The notes below the pieces were generated by a model that saw only the letters and a program-made list of their open reading frames with translations, did not search any database and was not told the origin of the DNA. Source: Halobacillus litoralis (lineage in GTDB: Bacteria > Bacillota > Bacilli > Bacillales > Halobacillaceae). Taken from it: a DNA stretch of 64,000 bases. This document shows positions 1-10,349 of this stretch, one piece after another. Made by a program: the position numbers and the translations under genes. Position 1 is the first letter of the stretch; each line of letters begins with the position of its first letter. The DNA lies in NCBI RefSeq assembly GCF_004101865.1, contig NZ_CP026118.1:496001-560000 (forward strand). The letters run 5' to 3'.

Positions 1-886
<886 letters not shown>

Positions 887-1071
887 TCACCCTTTCCTTC
901 GAATTTTAAAATGGATGCTGTGAGTAGCTTTCCCAATTATGAAAAAAAACTGTACCGATTTTCTCTTTACGTTTTACCCTGTACATAACTTTATTAATCA
1001 TGCATAGAAGCTGAACATAACTGTTACATTCATGAAGCAAGATTCAATGGTACAATGTCAATCCACTATGT

Positions 1072-1101
1072 AGTTTAGCTCAATTCGTCATTGTTCGTCA
1101 A
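1072..1101 (-). promoter_or_regulatory. Candidate sigma-A promoter for pdhA
   Basis: On the minus strand TTGACG (1101-1096) is followed after 18 bp by TAAACT (1077-1072), leaving a leader of about 190 nt before pdhA. The -10 is only a moderate match. The rest of the 600-bp gap between pdhA and ykyA (881-1494) shows no convincing gene. Confidence 0.35.
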
Positions 1102-1459
1102 TCACTTCGCATACATAATCTCCATACATACTTAGAGTATAAACGCCACACTCAGAAAATGGCTCATTCTGTCAATGGAAAGCCTAAGACTGTACCACCC
1201 TAAAAATTGTTCCTGTATTAATACTACGATTTTTCATCCATAGAAGCAAATGATTAAACTTGTTTTGGATACTTGTCTGAAATGAGCAACCTGTTTAATA
1301 AGTAAGAAGAAAAATTTGAAGATTGAAACCATTAAAATACCCATTACACAGCAATAAGGTTCAGAGACAAGCTGTTCTAGTACGAGCTATGGATGCCAGA
1401 AGATAGAAAACTGTTAGTGCTTTAAGCACCACATGAAAGCATCAGCTATTTCAGAGCAC

Positions 1460-1487
1460 AAAAAAACCGCTGAATAAGTCAGCGGTT
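1460..1487 (-). terminator. Intrinsic terminator of ykyA
   Basis: ACCGCTG and CAGCGGT form a 7-bp stem with a 7-nt loop, followed on the minus strand by a run of T. It starts 7 bp after the ykyA stop and separates ykyA from pdhA. Confidence 0.85.
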
Positions 1488-1494
1488 CCTTCAA

Positions 1495-2226
1495 CTATTC
1501 TTCAGAAGAAGCGTCCGTACCGTCTTCTCCCTCTTTTTCTTCGTCATTTGTTTCTTTCTCCCCGGACTCCTCGTACGTGACATCCAGTTCTAATGCCTCA
1601 TAAAGCTCTTTTTTCAATGTATTGTATTTCTCAGTATGTTCATTGAATGTTTTATTCATTTCAATGACCTTGTTATAGCTTTGATTGATTTCTTCTATCT
1701 GACCTTGCAGCTGTTCTTCCGTCAAATCTTCTTTCTGCATCATTTCATAAAGCTCAGCATCAAGCGTAAGTGCTTCATCATAAGAACTATAGAGATCTTG
1801 ATAAGCATCGTAACGCTTGTTCATCGTATCGATCAATTCCTTGGCTTTATCTTTTGCGTCTGCTTTTTCTTCATCCAAATCTTCAACAAGAGGCTCTATT
1901 TTATCGAACTCTTCCTTAGCAGAGTCGATACTTTCTTTTTCAAGCTCAAGCTTTTCCCTGCGTTCTTCTACGATCGCGGCCGCTTGTTGAGATTTCTCTT
2001 TAATCTCTTCGAATTGGTCCATGTTCAAATCGATGATTTGTTCATAAAGCTCCTGCTCTTCTTTCTCCAGCTCAACCATTGGTTGCTGCTGCTCCCTGAA
2101 AGCATCTTCCAAAGTAACGGCTTTTTCTAGGTGATCATACATCTCTTCTTTAGCTGACTGGCCTGTACATCCAGATAAAATTAAGACCGCAGCAGCCAGA
2201 AGTGCCATGAGCATACGTACTTGCAC
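1495..2226 (-). CDS. ykyA: YkyA-type lipoprotein
   Basis: Putative cell-wall-associated lipoprotein of the YkyA family; the molecular function is unknown. The likely start is GTG at 2226, 8 nt after an AGGGGG ribosome site, giving a short signal peptide with the lipobox LSGC. The mature part is highly charged and almost entirely coiled coil, rich in E and K, ending in an acidic tail. Upstream in-frame codons would add an unlikely N-terminal extension. Position between def and pdhA matches Bacillus. Here def points the opposite way, so ykyA has its own promoter. Confidence 0.85.
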   Translation of the reverse strand: MQVRMLMALLAAAVLILSGCTGQSAKEEMYDHLEKAVTLEDAFREQQQPMVELEKEEQELYEQIIDLNMDQFEEIKEKSQQAAAIVEERREKLELEKESIDSAKEEFDKIEPLVEDLDEEKADAKDKAKELIDTMNKRYDAYQDLYSSYDEALTLDAELYEMMQKEDLTEEQLQGQIEEINQSYNKVIEMNKTFNEHTEKYNTLKKELYEALELDVTYEESGEKETNDEEKEGEDGTDASSEE

Positions 2227-2409
2227 AACTTTTCCCCCTCGTATTACATGAAACATCATTGTAATCTTGTCATATCTACAATAGTATAATAAATGAAAAT
2301 AAATTGGAAGTGCCTTTTTCACAAATGTTACCATTAACATACTCATTAAGGTTGACTTCACTTTTATAAGAAATCGTTGGAGAGTTTCTGCTTAGAAAGG
2401 ATGTTGTTG

Positions 2410-2964
2410 ATGATCACAATGGACGATATTGTTCGTGAGGGTCACCCCGCTTTAAGAAAAGTAACGGAAGAGGTTTCTCTGCCTGCTTCTGAGGGGGAAA
2501 AAGAGACTTTAGAAGCTATGCTTCAATATTTGAAAAACAGTCAAGATGATCAGGTATGTGACCGTTACGGCTTGCGTCCTGGAGTGGGCTTAGCTGCACC
2601 GCAAATCAACGTAAACAAACGTATGCTTGCGGTTCATTTTACAGATTTGAAAGATAAACTTTATAGCTACGGTCTGTTCAACCCACGCATTATCAGTCAT
2701 TCGGTTGAACGTACTTACCTTTCAACAGGCGAAGGTTGTTTATCAGTTGATCGTGAAGTACCTGGCTATGTGCCGAGATATAGACGAATTACTGTGAAGG
2801 CGATTGACCTGGAGGGAAATGAAGTGAAGCTGCGTCTGAGGGATTATGCCGCCATCGTTTTCCAACATGAAATCGATCACTTGCACGGTGTCATGTTCTA
2901 TGATCATATCGATCAAGATAATCCGTTCAAAGAACCAGAAAACGCAATCCCAGCAGATCGCTGA
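2410..2964 (+). CDS. def: Peptide deformylase
   Basis: Removes the formyl group from the N-terminal methionine of nascent proteins, using a metal ion. The three family motifs are intact: GVGLAAPQ (motif 1), EGCLS (motif 2) and QHEIDHLHG (motif 3 with the two metal-binding histidines). At 184 residues it is the type-2 enzyme found in Gram-positive bacteria. The start at 2410 follows an AAAGGA site by 8 nt. It corresponds to defB/ykrB of Bacillus by position, next to ykrA and ykyA. Three tandem family-A repeats begin a few bases after its stop. Confidence 0.95.
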   Translation: MITMDDIVREGHPALRKVTEEVSLPASEGEKETLEAMLQYLKNSQDDQVCDRYGLRPGVGLAAPQINVNKRMLAVHFTDLKDKLYSYGLFNPRIISHSVERTYLSTGEGCLSVDREVPGYVPRYRRITVKAIDLEGNEVKLRLRDYAAIVFQHEIDHLHGVMFYDHIDQDNPFKEPENAIPADR

Positions 2965-2971
2965 ATTAGAA

Positions 2972-3333
2972 CAAAAGCGCAAGCGCCTTGTCACCCCCGA
3001 CAAGCATAAGCAAACCTTTGAAGTGGCGGTTTGTGCCACAGCAAAGGGCTTGCTAATGACCTCGAGGGGGTAGGCGCTGGAGCTGGACGAACAAAAGCGC
3101 AAGCGCCTTGATCAGCCTCGACAAGCTTAAGTCCATTACTCCTGTGAAGCGATCTTTCTTTACAGGAGTAATGGACTTAAGACCTCGAGAGGCTAGGCGC
3201 TGGAGCTGGATGAAACAAAAGCGCAAGCGCCTTGATCACCCCCGACAAGCATAAGCAAACCTTTGAAGTGGCGGTTTGTGCCACAGCAAAGGGCCTGCTT
3301 ATGACCTCGAGGGGGTAGGCGCTGGAGCTGGAT
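2972..3333 (+). repeat. Family A palindromic repeat, three tandem copies
   Basis: Three units of about 120 bp (2972-3088, 3091-3212, 3214-3333). Each begins with AAAGCGCAAGCGCC and ends with TAGGCGCTGGAGCTGGA, so the ends pair through AGCGCCT/AGGCGCT. Outer segments are nearly constant; the inner stem-loop varies between copies (the middle copy holds a TCCATTACTCCTGT hairpin). The unit can fold into one long hairpin. It starts 8 bp after the def stop. Confidence 0.9.
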
Positions 3334-3387
3334 GAATCAAAAGCGCAACAATCCTGAATAATTAGAAAAGGCGCCTGATTTCGTTGA

Positions 3388-3739
3388 GGAAACTGAAGAA
3401 CGGCATCTTTTGAGGTATTCATCCAATAAAGAAGCTGAGTTGGACGATTTTATCCTTTAACTCGCCTTCTTTCAATGGACAAGAAAAAAGAGTGAATTTC
3501 TTTGTTTTTATATCAAAGAAATTCACTCTTTCTAAATGGGCCTCTGTTGATTCCACGATGAGCGTTCGGTGTGACGCCTGCGGGAACAGCACGAGCTGAA
3601 GATCCACTTGGTCAAGTGATCTTCTTGGCCAATTCAGCTGAGGCCGTGCCCGCGGCAAGCATCCACCGACAAGCGATTCGTGAGAAACAATAACAAACAT
3701 TAACAGCTTCTCTAGATTGAGAAAGGTTTTTCAGTGGTC
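3388..3739 (+). mobile_element. Family B MITE-like element, copy 1 (352 bp)
   Basis: Starts GGAAACTGAAGAAC and ends GTTTTTCAGTGGTC, imperfect inverted ends shared with the other family-B copies. It contains the shared core of the family (internal hairpin around AGAGTGAATTTCTTTG, then the TGACGCCTGCGGGAACAGC region). No gene is visible inside. It lies between the two arms of a terminator: AAAAGGCGCCTGA at 3366-3378 and its exact complement at 3749-3761. Confidence 0.8.
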
Positions 3740-3748
3740 ATTTTTCAT

Positions 3749-3761
3749 TCAGGCGCCTTTT
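3749..3761 (-). terminator. One arm of the ykrA terminator split by a family B element
   Basis: TCAGGCGCCTTTT here is the exact reverse complement of AAAAGGCGCCTGA at 3366-3378. Together they would form a 13-bp terminator stem 8 bp after the ykrA stop; the 352-bp family-B element now sits in the loop. Confidence 0.7.
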
Positions 3762-3769
3762 AATTTCCA

Positions 3770-4546
3770 TCATTTCAATAAACCGAGTTCGTAAATCGCA
3801 TGGACAAGTCCGCCTTCTCCGACATCTGTCGAAACAAAGTCACTGACTGCTTTTGTTTCAGGGACAGCGTTCCCCATAGCAACACCTGTGCCAGCTTCAC
3901 GGATCATTTCGATATCATTTAAACCATCACCAAAAGCATAAGTATCTTCCAGATTAAGTCCGGATGCTTCTATCATTTTCTTTATGCCTTCCGCTTTCGA
4001 GCCACCTTTTGGCAGAACATCACAGGAGACAGGGTGCCAGCGGATATAATCGAACGCATCATAAGCTGTCCGGTACTCCTCGATTTCATCCCCTTCACAA
4101 AACAACAGCGATTGATAAATGTTTCTTCCTTTAAAGAAAGACGCATCTTCAGTCGGGTGTTCAATGTATAATGTGCCGAGGCTTTTTGTGATATGAGAAT
4201 GATTCAGTGTAGATGCTTTCATTTCTTCATCATTCATAAAAACCATTGGATGGTCGTTTTCTTCTGCATGTTGGTGAAGTTTTTCTAAATCAGGTTCTGA
4301 AAGAGGGTTCGTATAGACTTCCTCTCCTTCAAATACCACATACTGACCATTGAAACTAACGAAGGAATCGATTCCAAGCTCTTCTCTCAGTTCTTTGTAC
4401 ATGAATGGGGCCCGTCCTGTTGCGATGGCACAATAGACACCTTCGTTTTGTAAGTCCTTGATGGCTTTTTTCGTCTTTACCGGAAGTTTCTTATCATGAT
4501 CAAGCAAGGTTCCATCAATGTCGAAAAAAGCGATTTTTTTGTTCAT
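3770..4546 (-). CDS. ykrA: Cof-type HAD-IIB phosphatase, YkrA-like
   Basis: Haloacid dehalogenase superfamily phosphatase, probably acting on a small sugar phosphate or cofactor; substrate unknown. Motif I FFDIDGTLLD is at residues 8-17, motif II ATGR near residue 42, and motif III/IV KGGSKAEGI plus GDGLNDIEM near the C-terminus, all intact. The 258-residue length and cap arrangement fit subtype IIB. Its place beside def and rpoY-rnjA matches Bacillus ykrA. It is transcribed away from rpoY-rnjA. Confidence 0.9.
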   Translation of the reverse strand: MNKKIAFFDIDGTLLDHDKKLPVKTKKAIKDLQNEGVYCAIATGRAPFMYKELREELGIDSFVSFNGQYVVFEGEEVYTNPLSEPDLEKLHQHAEENDHPMVFMNDEEMKASTLNHSHITKSLGTLYIEHPTEDASFFKGRNIYQSLLFCEGDEIEEYRTAYDAFDYIRWHPVSCDVLPKGGSKAEGIKKMIEASGLNLEDTYAFGDGLNDIEMIREAGTGVAMGNAVPETKAVSDFVSTDVGEGGLVHAIYELGLLK

Positions 4547-4780
4547 TCTACATATCCTCCTAAAATTGCTGCCATTAATATTTTGTATTTATATTAGTAT
4601 GGTCCATTCTTTGGCTATACTGTAGCATGAGTGGATAGGTTTGAGAAGAAAAACACACGATAATGACAAAATATAATATGTAAATGTTTCATTCTTCCAC
4701 AAACCGTATTATACTAGAAGTAACAGGGATTGGGCGGTTTAACGTTTTTGGCGCATTTCTTCATCAAAGAAAGGGGATAG

Positions 4781-4858
4781 ATGCAAATGATGAAGCGTCT
4801 ACGAAGAAAGCTTAGAAAACGTTGGAAAGATTTCATGGAACGAAAAACATACGCGTAA
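4781..4858 (+). CDS. Putative 25-residue basic peptide
   Basis: Short reading frame with a good ribosome site (GAAAGGGG, 5 nt before ATG). The product is dominated by Arg and Lys (MKRLRRKLRKRWKDF core) and could be amphipathic. A 9-bp hairpin (CCGAAGGTG/CACCTTCGG, 4868-4892) follows 9 bp after the stop. No family recognised. It may be a real small protein or a leader peptide for the rpoY transcript. Confidence 0.45.
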   Translation: MQMMKRLRRKLRKRWKDFMERKTYA

Positions 4859-4867
4859 ATCATTACT

Positions 4868-4892
4868 CCGAAGGTGCAGCGAACACCTTCGG
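4868..4892 (+). terminator. Hairpin downstream of the 25-codon frame
   Basis: Perfect 9-bp stem CCGAAGGTG/CACCTTCGG with a 7-nt loop. No T-run follows, so intrinsic termination is uncertain. Confidence 0.4.
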
Positions 4893-4905
4893 AACACTAC
4901 TATCA

Positions 4906-4935
4906 TTACCATACATGAAATAAACGTGCTATGAT
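4906..4935 (+). promoter_or_regulatory. Candidate promoter of rpoY-rnjA
   Basis: TTACCA (4906-4911), 18-bp spacer, then TATGAT (4930-4935) preceded by TGC, an extended -10. It lies about 50 bp before rpoY. Confidence 0.5.
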
Positions 4936-4986
4936 GATGACAGGACAAGAATGTGGAAATAATATCTAGTTAGGAGCGATAGAGCA

Positions 4987-5196
4987 ATGATATTCAAAGT
5001 ATTATATCAGGAACTGTCGAAAGAAGTTCCTGTCCGCGAACGTACAGACAGTATGTATGTAGAAGCGGAAACAGAGAGAAAAGTTCGAGAAAAATTAAAA
5101 AATAAAGGATTCAATATCGAATATATACAGGTGCTTGATGAGGATCACCTGGCATATGAAAAGCAATCCGAAGATTTCGCTGTGGAGAATCTTTAA
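4987..5196 (+). CDS. rpoY: RNA polymerase epsilon subunit
   Basis: Small accessory subunit of Firmicute RNA polymerase (formerly YkzG). The 69-residue acidic product and the start MIFKVLYQE fit the family. A TAGGAG ribosome site precedes the ATG. It is 3 bp from rnjA, the pairing conserved across Bacillales, and the two are clearly co-transcribed. Confidence 0.92.
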   Translation: MIFKVLYQELSKEVPVRERTDSMYVEAETERKVREKLKNKGFNIEYIQVLDEDHLAYEKQSEDFAVENL

Positions 5197-5199
5197 TCG

Positions 5200-6867
5200 A
5201 TGAAATTCGTGAAAAATGACCAAACAGCCGTATTCGCCCTCGGCGGACTCGGAGAAATTGGTAAAAACACTTATGGTGTACAATTCCAAGACGAAATCAT
5301 CCTCATTGATGCAGGTATTAAATTCCCGGAAGATGAACTGCTCGGTATCGATTATGTCATTCCGGATTATACCTATTTAGTACAAAACCAAGATAAAATC
5401 AAAGGGCTATTCATCACCCATGGTCACGAAGACCACATCGGTGGAATCCCTTACTTGTTACGTGAAATCAACATCCCTATTTACGCTGGCAAATTAGCGA
5501 TTGGCCTGCTGCGTAATAAGCTGGATGAACATGGTCTTTTGCGGAATGCAAAGTTGAACACGATCCAAGAGGATGATGTCATCAAGTTCCGTAAAACCTC
5601 TGTGTCTTTCTTCCGTACAACGCACAGTATTCCTGATTCATACGGAGTCGTCGTTAAGACTCCTCCAGGCAACGTTGTGCATACCGGAGACTTCAAATTT
5701 GATTTCACCCCTGTCGGAGAACCCGCTGACTTAGCTAAAATGGCTGAGATCGGTAGAGAAGGTGTTCTCGCCCTGTTATCAGATAGTACCAATAGTGAAG
5801 TGCCTGGTTTTACAAAATCAGAGCGTGTCGTTGGTCAAAGTATTCATGACATTTTCTCGCGTATGGAGGGACGTTTGATTTTCGCTACGTTCGCATCAAA
5901 CATCCACCGTTTGCAACAAGCTGTAGAAGCTGCAGTTAAAAACAATCGAAAAATCGCTGTATTTGGCCGCAGTATGGAATCTTCCATCAGAATCGGTCAA
6001 GAGCTTGGATATATCCGTGCCCCTAAGGATACATTCATTGAACCACAACAAATCAACAAGTTGCCGGCTAATGAAGTCGCTATTCTCTGTACGGGGTCTC
6101 AAGGTGAGCCGATGGCTGCCCTTTCTCGTATAGCAAATGGGACGCACCGCCAAATTCAAGTACAGCCTGGCGACACTGTCGTGTTCTCTTCTTCCCCAAT
6201 CCCTGGAAACACGATTAGTGTCAGCAGAACCATCAATAAACTTTACCGTGCCGGAGCAGATGTCATCCACGGTCCATTGAATGATATCCATACATCAGGT
6301 CACGGCAGCCGCGAAGAGATGAAGCTTATGCTCAGTTTGATGAAGCCGAAGTACTTCATGCCTATTCACGGTGAATACCGTATGCTTAAAGAGCATGAGA
6401 AATTAAGCTATGATTGTGGAGTTGAACCGGATAACTGCTTTGTCATGGATAACGGTGATGTACTTGCTCTCGGTAAAGAAGAAGCGATGGTTGCTGGAAA
6501 AATCCCATCCGGAGCCGTCTATGTCGATGGCAGCGGAATCGGTGATATCGGAAACATCGTTTTACGTGACCGCCGCATTCTTTCTGAGGAAGGTCTCGTG
6601 ATTGTCGTGGTCAGCATCAACATGAAGGAATTCAGAATAGCTTCTGGACCTGACATTATCTCACGTGGATTCGTTTATATGAGAGAATCCGAAGACTTGA
6701 TCAAAGAAGCACAGAAATTGGTCAGTTCCCATGTTGAAAAAGTCATGGAACGCCGCACAACTCAATGGTCAGAGATTAAAAACGAAATTACGGACACAAT
6801 TGCACCGTTCTTATTTGAAAAGACGAAACGTCGTCCGATGATTTTACCAATCATTATGGAAGTATGA
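5200..6867 (+). CDS. rnjA: Ribonuclease J1
   Basis: Metallo-beta-lactamase/beta-CASP ribonuclease with endonuclease and 5'-3' exonuclease activity, a main enzyme of mRNA decay and rRNA processing in Firmicutes. The metal-binding motif HGHEDHIGG lies near residue 75, and further ligands are seen in HTGDFKFD. The beta-CASP part and C-terminal domain follow, for 555 residues, the normal length. The ribosome site (GGAG) lies within the end of rpoY. A strong terminator follows. Confidence 0.97.
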   Translation: MKFVKNDQTAVFALGGLGEIGKNTYGVQFQDEIILIDAGIKFPEDELLGIDYVIPDYTYLVQNQDKIKGLFITHGHEDHIGGIPYLLREINIPIYAGKLAIGLLRNKLDEHGLLRNAKLNTIQEDDVIKFRKTSVSFFRTTHSIPDSYGVVVKTPPGNVVHTGDFKFDFTPVGEPADLAKMAEIGREGVLALLSDSTNSEVPGFTKSERVVGQSIHDIFSRMEGRLIFATFASNIHRLQQAVEAAVKNNRKIAVFGRSMESSIRIGQELGYIRAPKDTFIEPQQINKLPANEVAILCTGSQGEPMAALSRIANGTHRQIQVQPGDTVVFSSSPIPGNTISVSRTINKLYRAGADVIHGPLNDIHTSGHGSREEMKLMLSLMKPKYFMPIHGEYRMLKEHEKLSYDCGVEPDNCFVMDNGDVLALGKEEAMVAGKIPSGAVYVDGSGIGDIGNIVLRDRRILSEEGLVIVVVSINMKEFRIASGPDIISRGFVYMRESEDLIKEAQKLVSSHVEKVMERRTTQWSEIKNEITDTIAPFLFEKTKRRPMILPIIMEV

Positions 6868-6871
6868 TATT

Positions 6872-6910
6872 AAAAAGCCCCGCTGGCAGACGCCAGCGGG
6901 GCTTTAATTT
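6872..6910. terminator. Bidirectional terminator between rnjA and the pyruvate oxidase gene
   Basis: AGCCCCGCTGGC pairs with GCCAGCGGGGCT (12 bp, 4-nt loop). An A-run before and a T-run after the stem let it work on both strands for these convergent genes. Confidence 0.95.
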
Positions 6911-8632
6911 TTATCTCAATCGTTGAATTGATTTTTTCATGTCAGGCAAGTCAAGAGATCCTGATTCAAAGAAGTTTTTCACGATATATTTTGAAAAATT
7001 AACAGCCGATTGATATCCGATTTTACCTGGTAGAGGGGCTTGATCCTCGATAGCCACATCGATGATCACCGGTTTGTTTGAAACAAAAGCCTGTTTCATC
7101 TTTGGCGCAAGTTCTTCATACGATTCTATCCGGTACCCTTCTCCACCGCACGCTTCTGCGAACTTGGAAAAATCCACTTCTCCTAAATTCGTTGCGTAAT
7201 TCAAGTGCCCCATTTGTTCTTGCTCGTATTTGATCATGCCGATTTTACTATTATTCAGTACAATCATTTTAATAGGCAAATCATATTTAACAGCTGTGAC
7301 AAAGTCATGCATCACCATGGAGAAACCTCCATCTCCTGATACGCCGATCACCTGTTTTTCTGGATAGGCTTTCTTGGCAGCAATCGCACCAGGAAGTCCG
7401 CTTCCCATGGTCGCAAGCCAGCCGGACAATACAAACTTCTGATTGACTAGGTGTAAAAAGCGTGCCAACCATACCGTGACATTTCCGACGTCTCCGGAAA
7501 TGACCGCTCCGGGTTCCATGTGCTTCTCAAGCTCATACATAACCTGGGGAGCGTGAAGAGGGTCCTCGGTTGAACGTTTCTCCTCCTGGATAGCAATTCT
7601 CCAATCATTCATTTTTTCCTGGTAATATTCAAGGTAAGACCGCTTCTCTACAGGACTAATGAGTTCAGACAATGCTTGCAATGTTTCTTTGCTGTCCCCT
7701 GCCAGACCTAGTTTGATGGGGTAGTACTTGCCGAGGTTATCCGGCTTATTATCAATTTGAATCGCAGGTACATCCTCTGGTAAAAAGTCACGATAAGGAA
7801 ATTGTGTCCCTATCAGAATCAATAGATCTGTCTCTTTCATCGCATGATAGGCAGGTTTCGTTCCTATCTGACCAAGTTGCCCCAGACAATATGGGTGGTT
7901 ATCCGGAATCATTCCTTTGCCAAGCAAACTTAGAATGATTGGCGCCTTAATCTTCTCAGCAAAATCTATCAATTCATTCTGTGCATCTTTCGTCCCTTGT
8001 CCTGCCAGAATGATCGGTTTTTCAGCTTGTTCAATAAGACTGCGTGCCTCTTTCAAATGAGCTGGTTTAGGGATCATTTCCGGCTTATAATGCTCTCCCG
8101 ACGTGAGCATCACTTCACTGGTCTGTTTTTTGGCGAACAAATCATCAGGCACGATCAAGACGGAAACACCTTTATTCGTATAGGCTTCTTTAATTGCTTG
8201 GTTCAGCAAATCCGGGAGCTGCTCTTCTGTAGCTGCACGTTTATTGAATACGGCGACATCATCGAACATACGCTCCAGATTAATCTCCTGGAAGGCTCCT
8301 GTTCCGACTTCCTCACTTTGGACTTGGCCAACAAGGGCTAGCACAGGCGCTTTATCTGCTTTCGCATCATAAAGACCATTCAGCAGGTGAACTGCGCCAG
8401 GCCCTGCAATCGACAGAGTGACACCGAGTTTACCAGTTAACTTTGCATAAGCTGAAGCAGCCAATGCTCCTGTTTCTTCATGTCGGATCTGCATGAAAGA
8501 AATCTCTTCCTGTCTTTTTCTCAAGTCATCGATCAGTTCATTGATTGAATCTCCGGGCATTCCGTAAATGTGGTCGACGCCCCAATCGATCAATTGTTGT
8601 GTAATGACTTCTCCGGTTCGCTTTTCAAACAT
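6911..8632 (-). CDS. ydaP: Pyruvate oxidase-type thiamine-diphosphate enzyme, YdaP-like
   Basis: 573-residue member of the acetolactate synthase/pyruvate oxidase family, expected to convert pyruvate oxidatively to acetate or acetyl phosphate with FAD and thiamine diphosphate. The N-terminal domain carries the catalytic Glu in RHEETGALAASAYAKLTG (about residue 50), a central nucleotide-binding domain follows, and the C-terminal domain holds GDGGFSMVMHDF and LNNSKIGMIKYEQEQMG. The start at 8632 follows AAAGGA by 9 nt. A sigma-B-like promoter lies upstream. Quinone or oxygen as electron acceptor cannot be settled by reading. Confidence 0.88.
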   Translation of the reverse strand: MFEKRTGEVITQQLIDWGVDHIYGMPGDSINELIDDLRKRQEEISFMQIRHEETGALAASAYAKLTGKLGVTLSIAGPGAVHLLNGLYDAKADKAPVLALVGQVQSEEVGTGAFQEINLERMFDDVAVFNKRAATEEQLPDLLNQAIKEAYTNKGVSVLIVPDDLFAKKQTSEVMLTSGEHYKPEMIPKPAHLKEARSLIEQAEKPIILAGQGTKDAQNELIDFAEKIKAPIILSLLGKGMIPDNHPYCLGQLGQIGTKPAYHAMKETDLLILIGTQFPYRDFLPEDVPAIQIDNKPDNLGKYYPIKLGLAGDSKETLQALSELISPVEKRSYLEYYQEKMNDWRIAIQEEKRSTEDPLHAPQVMYELEKHMEPGAVISGDVGNVTVWLARFLHLVNQKFVLSGWLATMGSGLPGAIAAKKAYPEKQVIGVSGDGGFSMVMHDFVTAVKYDLPIKMIVLNNSKIGMIKYEQEQMGHLNYATNLGEVDFSKFAEACGGEGYRIESYEELAPKMKQAFVSNKPVIIDVAIEDQAPLPGKIGYQSAVNFSKYIVKNFFESGSLDLPDMKKSIQRLR

Positions 8633-8687
8633 GTATACTCATCCTTTCGGTATCTCCTAGTATGATTAAAGGTCTATAACTTTTCTT

Positions 8688-8713
8688 ATTTCCTTTCCCA
8701 CACCTCTTTAAAC
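8688..8713 (-). promoter_or_regulatory. Possible sigma-B promoter of ydaP
   Basis: Minus-strand GTTTAA (8713-8708) is followed after 14 bp by GGAAAT (8693-8688), against the consensus GTTTAA / GGGTAT. The -35 is perfect, the -10 matches 4 of 6. B. subtilis ydaP is a general stress gene, which supports the idea. Confidence 0.35.
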
Positions 8714-8815
8714 AAAACAAGCGGAACTTAAATTGTTTATTCTTAATTAGTATTGATGATTGTAGAAATATTATTTTCCTGAACCCTCTCAAGTTCAATC
8801 CAATATCCGATGAAA

Positions 8816-8945
8816 AAAGAAGGCTAGGCAACGAAAATGGCTTTGGTGCTGGGGCTGGAAGAAAATCCTTTATCCGGTTATTTGAATAATACTTATACAA
8901 ACAAAAAAACCTACCCAGACAGGTAAGTTAATAAGGGGGAAATCG
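8816..8945. other. Gap between ydaP and the coiled-coil gene: repeat remnant and weak terminator
   Basis: AAGGCTAGGCAACG...GCTGGGGCTGGAAG (about 8820-8862) resembles the right end of a decayed family-A repeat. At 8904-8930 a short stem (ACCT/AGGT) followed on the minus strand by a T-run could end the coiled-coil operon. Nothing else is recognisable. Confidence 0.4.
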
Positions 8946-8950
8946 TTATA

Positions 8951-10264
8951 TCATTCTTTGGAATGTCCATTTTTACTTTCTTCCACCTCTAAGGCAAGGA
9001 TCTCTTCTCCGAGCTGTTCCACCTTATTTTCCAATGCTGTCATGAATACGATTTTAGAATCCAACTCTTCCTCATACTCAAAAGTTTGACCGAGAAGTTT
9101 CTTTATTTCCTGATCTAAAAGGCTTAGAATGTCCTCAGATCCGGACTCTTCACCAGAGCCTTCTTCTGGAAATACGCCTAATATTTTCTCATTTTGCTTT
9201 TTGAGTTGTTCATTTGCTTGTTTCAGATCATTAATCAGTCCAGCTTTTTTGTCCAGCTTTACATTCAAGTCTTTTTGCTGCTTTTCATACTTCTGCCTTT
9301 CTTTTGCCCAGGCTTTCGCTTGTTCTTGATGGGTACGTTCTGCATCTTTCCATTCCTGTTGTTGATTTTTCAGTTGGTCATACGCTTGTTTCAACTCATC
9401 AAGCTTTTTGTCCCTTTGGCTCAGTTTTTCAGTCCACTCGTTTTTGTTCTTTTCATATGTTCTTTTTTCCTCATCCCACGTTTTGGCTTTTTGTTGAAAA
9501 GTGAGTTCTTTCTCTTTCCACTCCTCTTGAGCTTCGCATAGGAAGGATTTTTGTTCTTTCAATTCTACTTCCGCTTCTGACAACAGGTTTCCTAAGCGCT
9601 TCACTTGATGATAATAGCTTCGGGCATCAACTGAAAGGGTCTCATTTTTATCTTCGAGTACATTTATTTCTTCAGTCAATTGCTTCAGATGGTAGTCTTG
9701 CTCTTCGTTTTTAGCTTTTACTTCTATGATTATTCCATCTGCTTCTTCCAATCGTTCTTTTAGATTTTGTGATATTGCTTCATATTCTTCAATGCGTGAA
9801 CAATAATCATCTTCTGTTTTTTCAAAGTGCTGTTTTTGCTGGTACAACTCTTCATTTCTTTTTTCAAGTTCGTCTTCTTGCTTTTTCAAGCGGTATTGCA
9901 AACTTGATGCTTCCTTTTGCAAGTCAACTACTCGTTGGGAGGTCTCTCTATAATCCTCCTGGAACCGATTCGCCTTTTCTTTCCAAAGTTCTGTTTCCTG
10001 AACCTGTTTTTCCTGCAGTCGTTTCACATTTGATAATTGCTGTTCGAGGCCTTGCATTCGTTTGTTGGCCTCTTGAATTGATACATTACGATCCCTTTTC
10101 AACTCTTCTTGCTCTTCGATCAGGTCTGCGTTTTCTTTCTTCAACTTTTCGAGCAAAGCATAATGGTAATTTTCCTGATAATCCTTCACCTTTTCTTTAT
10201 ATTTTGCCAATTCAGATTTGAAATGAATGATTTTTTGTTGCAATAAAACCGTATTTTTTTCCAT
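8951..10264 (-). CDS. Long coiled-coil protein of unknown function
   Basis: 437 residues, almost entirely alpha-helical coiled coil rich in E, K and Q from residue 1 to about 355, then an acidic Ser/Gly-rich break (GEESGSEDIL) and a second short helical part. No signal peptide or membrane segment. The start at 10264 is fixed by AAGGAGGT 6 nt upstream. It is the last gene of a likely three-gene operon with the two genes upstream; such proteins often build spore or cell-surface layers, but no family is recognised. Confidence 0.75.
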   Translation of the reverse strand: MEKNTVLLQQKIIHFKSELAKYKEKVKDYQENYHYALLEKLKKENADLIEEQEELKRDRNVSIQEANKRMQGLEQQLSNVKRLQEKQVQETELWKEKANRFQEDYRETSQRVVDLQKEASSLQYRLKKQEDELEKRNEELYQQKQHFEKTEDDYCSRIEEYEAISQNLKERLEEADGIIIEVKAKNEEQDYHLKQLTEEINVLEDKNETLSVDARSYYHQVKRLGNLLSEAEVELKEQKSFLCEAQEEWKEKELTFQQKAKTWDEEKRTYEKNKNEWTEKLSQRDKKLDELKQAYDQLKNQQQEWKDAERTHQEQAKAWAKERQKYEKQQKDLNVKLDKKAGLINDLKQANEQLKKQNEKILGVFPEEGSGEESGSEDILSLLDQEIKKLLGQTFEYEEELDSKIVFMTALENKVEQLGEEILALEVEESKNGHSKE

Positions 10265-10349
10265 TTGCAAACCTCCTTGTGAAATGGTCTTTCACTTATA
10301 AGCCCCAACGGTTATATATATATGAACATAGGCGCAATGAATGAACCCT

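Noticed and set aside
2743..3102. Minus-strand frame over the end of def and the first family-A repeat
   Set aside because: Composed of antisense def and repeat sequence; the same residues recur in other family-A copies, so it is repeat-derived.
2972..3333. CRISPR array suspected from three tandem repeats
   Set aside because: Units are about 120 bp, palindromic and without unique spacers; no cas genes are present.
3419..3700. Minus-strand frame inside family-B element
   Set aside because: Same peptide fragments appear in the frames of copies 4 and 5 with differing frameshifts, as expected of non-coding repeat.
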